Shown here: piece by piece, positions 62,181-64,000 of the stretch
How positions within the stretch are numbered: the stretch's first letter is position 1
Layout: each line of letters begins with the position of its first letter
DNA from: Nostoc sp. FACHB-152
GTDB lineage: Bacteria > Cyanobacteriota > Cyanobacteriia > Cyanobacteriales > Nostocaceae
NCBI RefSeq assembly: GCF_014697475.1
Contig: NZ_JACJRV010000006.1
Span: 62,001-126,000 of the forward strand
Length of the DNA: 64,000 bases
Reading direction: 5' to 3'
Translations under genes and position numbers: made by a program
The notes under the pieces: model-generated
Told to the model about the DNA's origin: nothing
Database searches by the model: none
Seen by the model: the letters and a program-made list of their open reading frames with translations, nothing else

Positions 62181-64000
62181 TAGAGATGTTGATGGTGAAA
62201 GCTTTTTCGTAGGATGAATTAGTTTGATCTGTGGTGCGGATACGGATGCTGTAACTAGACTTAGCTTCAAAGTTTGGGGAAGTATTAAATTGTAGTTGAT
62301 TGCCGTTAATAGTAAACAAATTATTATCAGTGCTGCCAGTACCAGAGACTAAGCTGTAGGTAAAGGTGTCGCCTGTGTTGGGGTCAATGCTGCTGAGAGT
62401 GCCGATGACAGTATTAGTTGGACTATTTTCTGCAACGATGAGTCCAATGGGGTCAAAGGGAGAGGAAATATTGACTATTCCAGAGGCCAGTTGGGTAGTG
62501 ACATTACTGCTATCTCCGCCAAAGCTATCATCGCCCCAAGTAACGACAGAACCATCAGATTTCAACGCGGCAAAGGCACCAAATGAGGAAAAGATATTGA
62601 TGACACCAGAGGTCAGTTGGCTAGTGACGTTACTGCTATCTCCTCCACTACTGCCCCAAGTGACAACAGAACCATCAGCTTTCAACGCGGCAAAAGCAGA
62701 ACCTGTAGCATATATATTTATGACACCAGAGGCTATTTGGGTCGTAACACTACTACTATCTCCGCCAAAGCTATTATCACCCCAAGTGACGACAGAACCA
62801 TCAGCTTTCAACGCGGCAAAAGCAGAACCTGTAGCATATATATTTATGACACCGGAGGCCAGTTGAGGTTTGACTTTACTGCTATCTCCGCCATCAGAAT
62901 TAAAGCCCCAAGTAACGACAGAACCATCAGATTTCAACGCGGCAAAGGCAGAACCTGTAGAAAAGATATTCGTGACACCAGAGGCTATTTGGGTCGTGAC
63001 TTTACTGCTATCTCCGCCATAGTAACTACTACCCCAAGTGACAACAGAACCATCGGATTTTAGCGCGGCAAAGGCATTTGCTGTCGAAAAGATATTCGTA
63101 ACACCAGAGGCCAGTTTGGTCGTGACACTACTGCTATTTCCACCAAAGCTACTATCGCCCCAAGTGACGACAGAACCATCAGCTTTCAACGCGGCAAAGG
63201 CATTTGCTGTCGAAAAGATATTCGTGACACCAGAGGCCAGTTGGGTTGTGACACTACTGCTATCTCCGCCATTACTGCCCCAAGTGACGACAGAACCATC
63301 GGATTTTAATGCGGCAAAGGCATTCGTTGTAGAAAAGATATCCGTGACACCAGAGGCCAGTTGGGTTGTGACTTTACTGCTATCTCCGCCATTACTGCCC
63401 CAGGTGACAACAGAACCATCGGCTTTCAACGCGGCAAAGGCAGTACTTGTAGAAAAGATATCCGTGACACCAGAGGCCAGTTGGGTCGTGACTTTACTGC
63501 TATCTCCTCCATCATAATCAAAGCCCCAAGTGGCAACAGAACCATCAGCTTTCAACGCGGCAAAGGCAGTACCTGTAGCATATACATTGGTGACACCAGA
63601 GGCCAGTTGAGTAGCGACTTTACTGCTATCTCCTCCATAGGAACTATCACCCCAAGTAACTACAGAACCATCGGATTTTAGCGCGGCAAAGGCAAAATAA
63701 TTCCTATAAGTTTGACCGTCTGTTTCACCACCTCTTTGTGCAGTCGATTGTTGTAATAAAAGCGTGTTGCTGATGGGGTTGAGATTAATGGCTGTTGGTG
63801 CTGCTAATAAACCGGGATAGTCTATTAACGCTTTTTCTGCAAAGGGCGCATTTATTTTCTCTACACCGGATTGAATATCTAGTTCCCATGTGCCGCCTTG
63901 AGTGGGTGCGCCAACTTTACCAGTAGCCGCAAATATTTCTGCGCCTGTCAACCATGCCAATTCTCTGATGAACTGGGCATCTTTTCCGACTTCGCAACTG
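61456..64000 (-). CDS. Large repeat surface protein, N-proximal segment (5' end outside window)
   Basis: The frame is open through the right edge of the window; a TTG at 63960 and an ATG at 63955 lie inside a conserved domain, so neither is the start. In translation order: the end of a DUF4347 domain (SCEVGKDAQFIRELAWLTGA, GAPTQGGTWELDI); ten RCC1-like repeats of ~37-40 residues (AFAALKSDGSVVTWG, GGDSSKVTTQLASGVTNIF); a cadherin-like domain (IGTLSSIDPNTGDTFTYSLVSG, FEAKSSYSIRIRTTD); and two VCBS-type repeats. After base 61501 the frame changes, giving 15 aberrant residues and a stop at 61456. A surface adhesin or matrix protein exported by type I secretion is the likely role. Confidence 0.85.
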   Translation of the reverse strand, partial: SCEVGKDAQFIRELAWLTGAEIFAATGKVGAPTQGGTWELDIQSGVEKINAPFAEKALIDYPGLLAAPTAINLNPISNTLLLQQSTAQRGGETDGQTYRNYFAFAALKSDGSVVTWGDSSYGGDSSKVATQLASGVTNVYATGTAFAALKADGSVATWGFDYDGGDSSKVTTQLASGVTDIFSTSTAFAALKADGSVVTWGSNGGDSSKVTTQLASGVTDIFSTTNAFAALKSDGSVVTWGSNGGDSSSVTTQLASGVTNIFSTANAFAALKADGSVVTWGDSSFGGNSSSVTTKLASGVTNIFSTANAFAALKSDGSVVTWGSSYYGGDSSKVTTQIASGVTNIFSTGSAFAALKSDGSVVTWGFNSDGGDSSKVKPQLASGVINIYATGSAFAALKADGSVVTWGDNSFGGDSSSVTTQIASGVINIYATGSAFAALKADGSVVTWGSSGGDSSNVTSQLTSGVINIFSSFGAFAALKSDGSVVTWGDDSFGGDSSNVTTQLASGIVNISSPFDPIGLIVAENSPTNTVIGTLSSIDPNTGDTFTYSLVSGTGSTDNNLFTINGNQLQFNTSPNFEAKSSYSIRIRTTDQTNSSYEKAFTINISNVNDTLTLQALTPVNLVNTSAKDTFASIIGTLVGTDPDIGTTLVYGISDGIVNVMNNTVTKEGKYGTLTLNTQTGEYTYTPNATAINSLTSDTLDDFTFTVSDGSSSASQALTINITTTKDTPSLEPSISANLTDSSTDITGTLAGTNPDGTVYGISDGIVDVTNNTVTKEGKYGTLTLNTQTGEYTYTPNATAINDLTSDALDDFTFTVSDGSSISPQAFDVNIPALMIQQLYNQSFRRT
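61496..61505 (-). other. Single-base deletion (frameshift) site
   Basis: Plus-strand bases read CATTAG|CGCCGGAAT here, whereas the corresponding place in the next repeat (60834-60845) reads CATTAGTCGCCGGAAT. Restoring the T rejoins the two frames with the usual PATNDTTTVQP sequence. It may be a sequencing error or a true mutation. Confidence 0.85.
62470..63700 (-). repeat. Ten RCC1-like repeats of about 110-120 bp
   Basis: Each unit encodes AFAALK(S/A)DGSVVTWG followed by a variable 3-7-residue loop, GGDSS, and TTQLASGV-NIF/IYAT. Units alternate between SDG and ADG, and loop lengths differ by three codons (SNGGD against DSSFGGD). DNA identity is high, which creates long antisense open frames that are not genes. 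Confidence 0.85.

Noticed and set aside
62366-63681. Long plus-strand open frames opposite the RCC1 array (repeated SPQVTTEPSAFNAAKA-like peptides)
   Set aside because: They are antisense shadows of the repeat units, with no start context; the minus-strand frame has clear domains and continues past the window edge.
59396-63960. Two separate adjacent surface-protein genes
   Set aside because: The junction is explained by a one-base deletion; the second frame would start in mid-repeat and the first would end in aberrant sequence.
63953-63960. N-terminus of the surface protein at 63960 (TTG) or 63955 (ATG)
   Set aside because: The frame stays open to the window end and the residues before these codons match the DUF4347 domain, so the start is outside.
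1-64000. tRNA, rRNA or known riboswitch genes
   Set aside because: I scanned intergenic regions for TPsiC-like GGTTCGA motifs and for known riboswitch cores and found none convincing; a covariance-model search would settle this.

Overview
The window is chromosomal DNA from a filamentous, heterocyst-type cyanobacterium (Nostoc/Anabaena/Calothrix-like). The basis is the very frequent HIP1 octamer GCGATCGC, tandem heptamer repeats (TATTGCC and TCACCTG types), an SLH-OprB iron-uptake porin, a fused PanC-Cmk enzyme, GUN4, DUF4114 and PEP-CTERM proteins, and many small dispersed repeats between genes. No rRNA, tRNA, CRISPR array, phage module or intact insertion sequence was seen. Genus is inferred; no database was searched.

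Layout. 0-6.8 kb: the 3' part of a class III nucleotide cyclase, a folate/biopterin-type transporter, a carotenoid oxygenase, glutamate dehydrogenase and a SirB1-like protein. 7.6-17.1 kb: a secreted PEP-CTERM protein, an SLH porin, a lumenal pentapeptide protein, a YraN protein, QueA, a TPR protein, a COG3146 acyltransferase and a RibD-like reductase. 17.4-24.5 kb: a membrane histidine kinase, then a two-gene type I secretion unit. Its ABC protein carries an N-terminal cyclic-nucleotide-binding-like domain and a C39 domain that has lost its catalytic residues; an HlyD adaptor follows. 24.8-28.1 kb: GNAT, DUF427, two small membrane proteins and a gene-poor stretch. 28.3-34.6 kb: an Hsp70-like ATPase, UV endonuclease UvsE, a WGR-propeller protein, DUF4058 and glutaminase. 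35.4-49.3 kb: mostly housekeeping (RlpA-like, PanC-Cmk, SodB, PurM, a PHP protein, a MASE1 kinase, GlyS, MurD).

50.4-54 kb holds a caspase-like protein ending in a GUN4 domain, with a second, inactive-looking caspase module between, followed by a membrane-anchored helical protein. 54.2-59.2 kb holds an MBL-fold protein, ModA divergent from a ribbon-helix-helix/Mop regulator with two palindromes between them, a secreted protein, a YdcF-like protein and a two-module VOC protein. 59.4-64 kb (minus strand) is the C-terminal part of a very large surface protein: DUF4347, ten RCC1-like repeats, a cadherin-like domain, five VCBS-type repeats and two DUF4114-like domains. A one-base deletion at 61500/61501 breaks it, and its N-terminus lies beyond the window.

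The most notable items are the caspase/pseudo-caspase/GUN4 locus, the RHH-Mop regulator with its candidate operators, the non-proteolytic type I exporter, the frameshifted repeat protein, and several families of short palindromic repeats, one of them with three copies here. A plausible but unproven link is that the exporter handles RTX/VCBS/DUF4114-type proteins such as the one at the right end.
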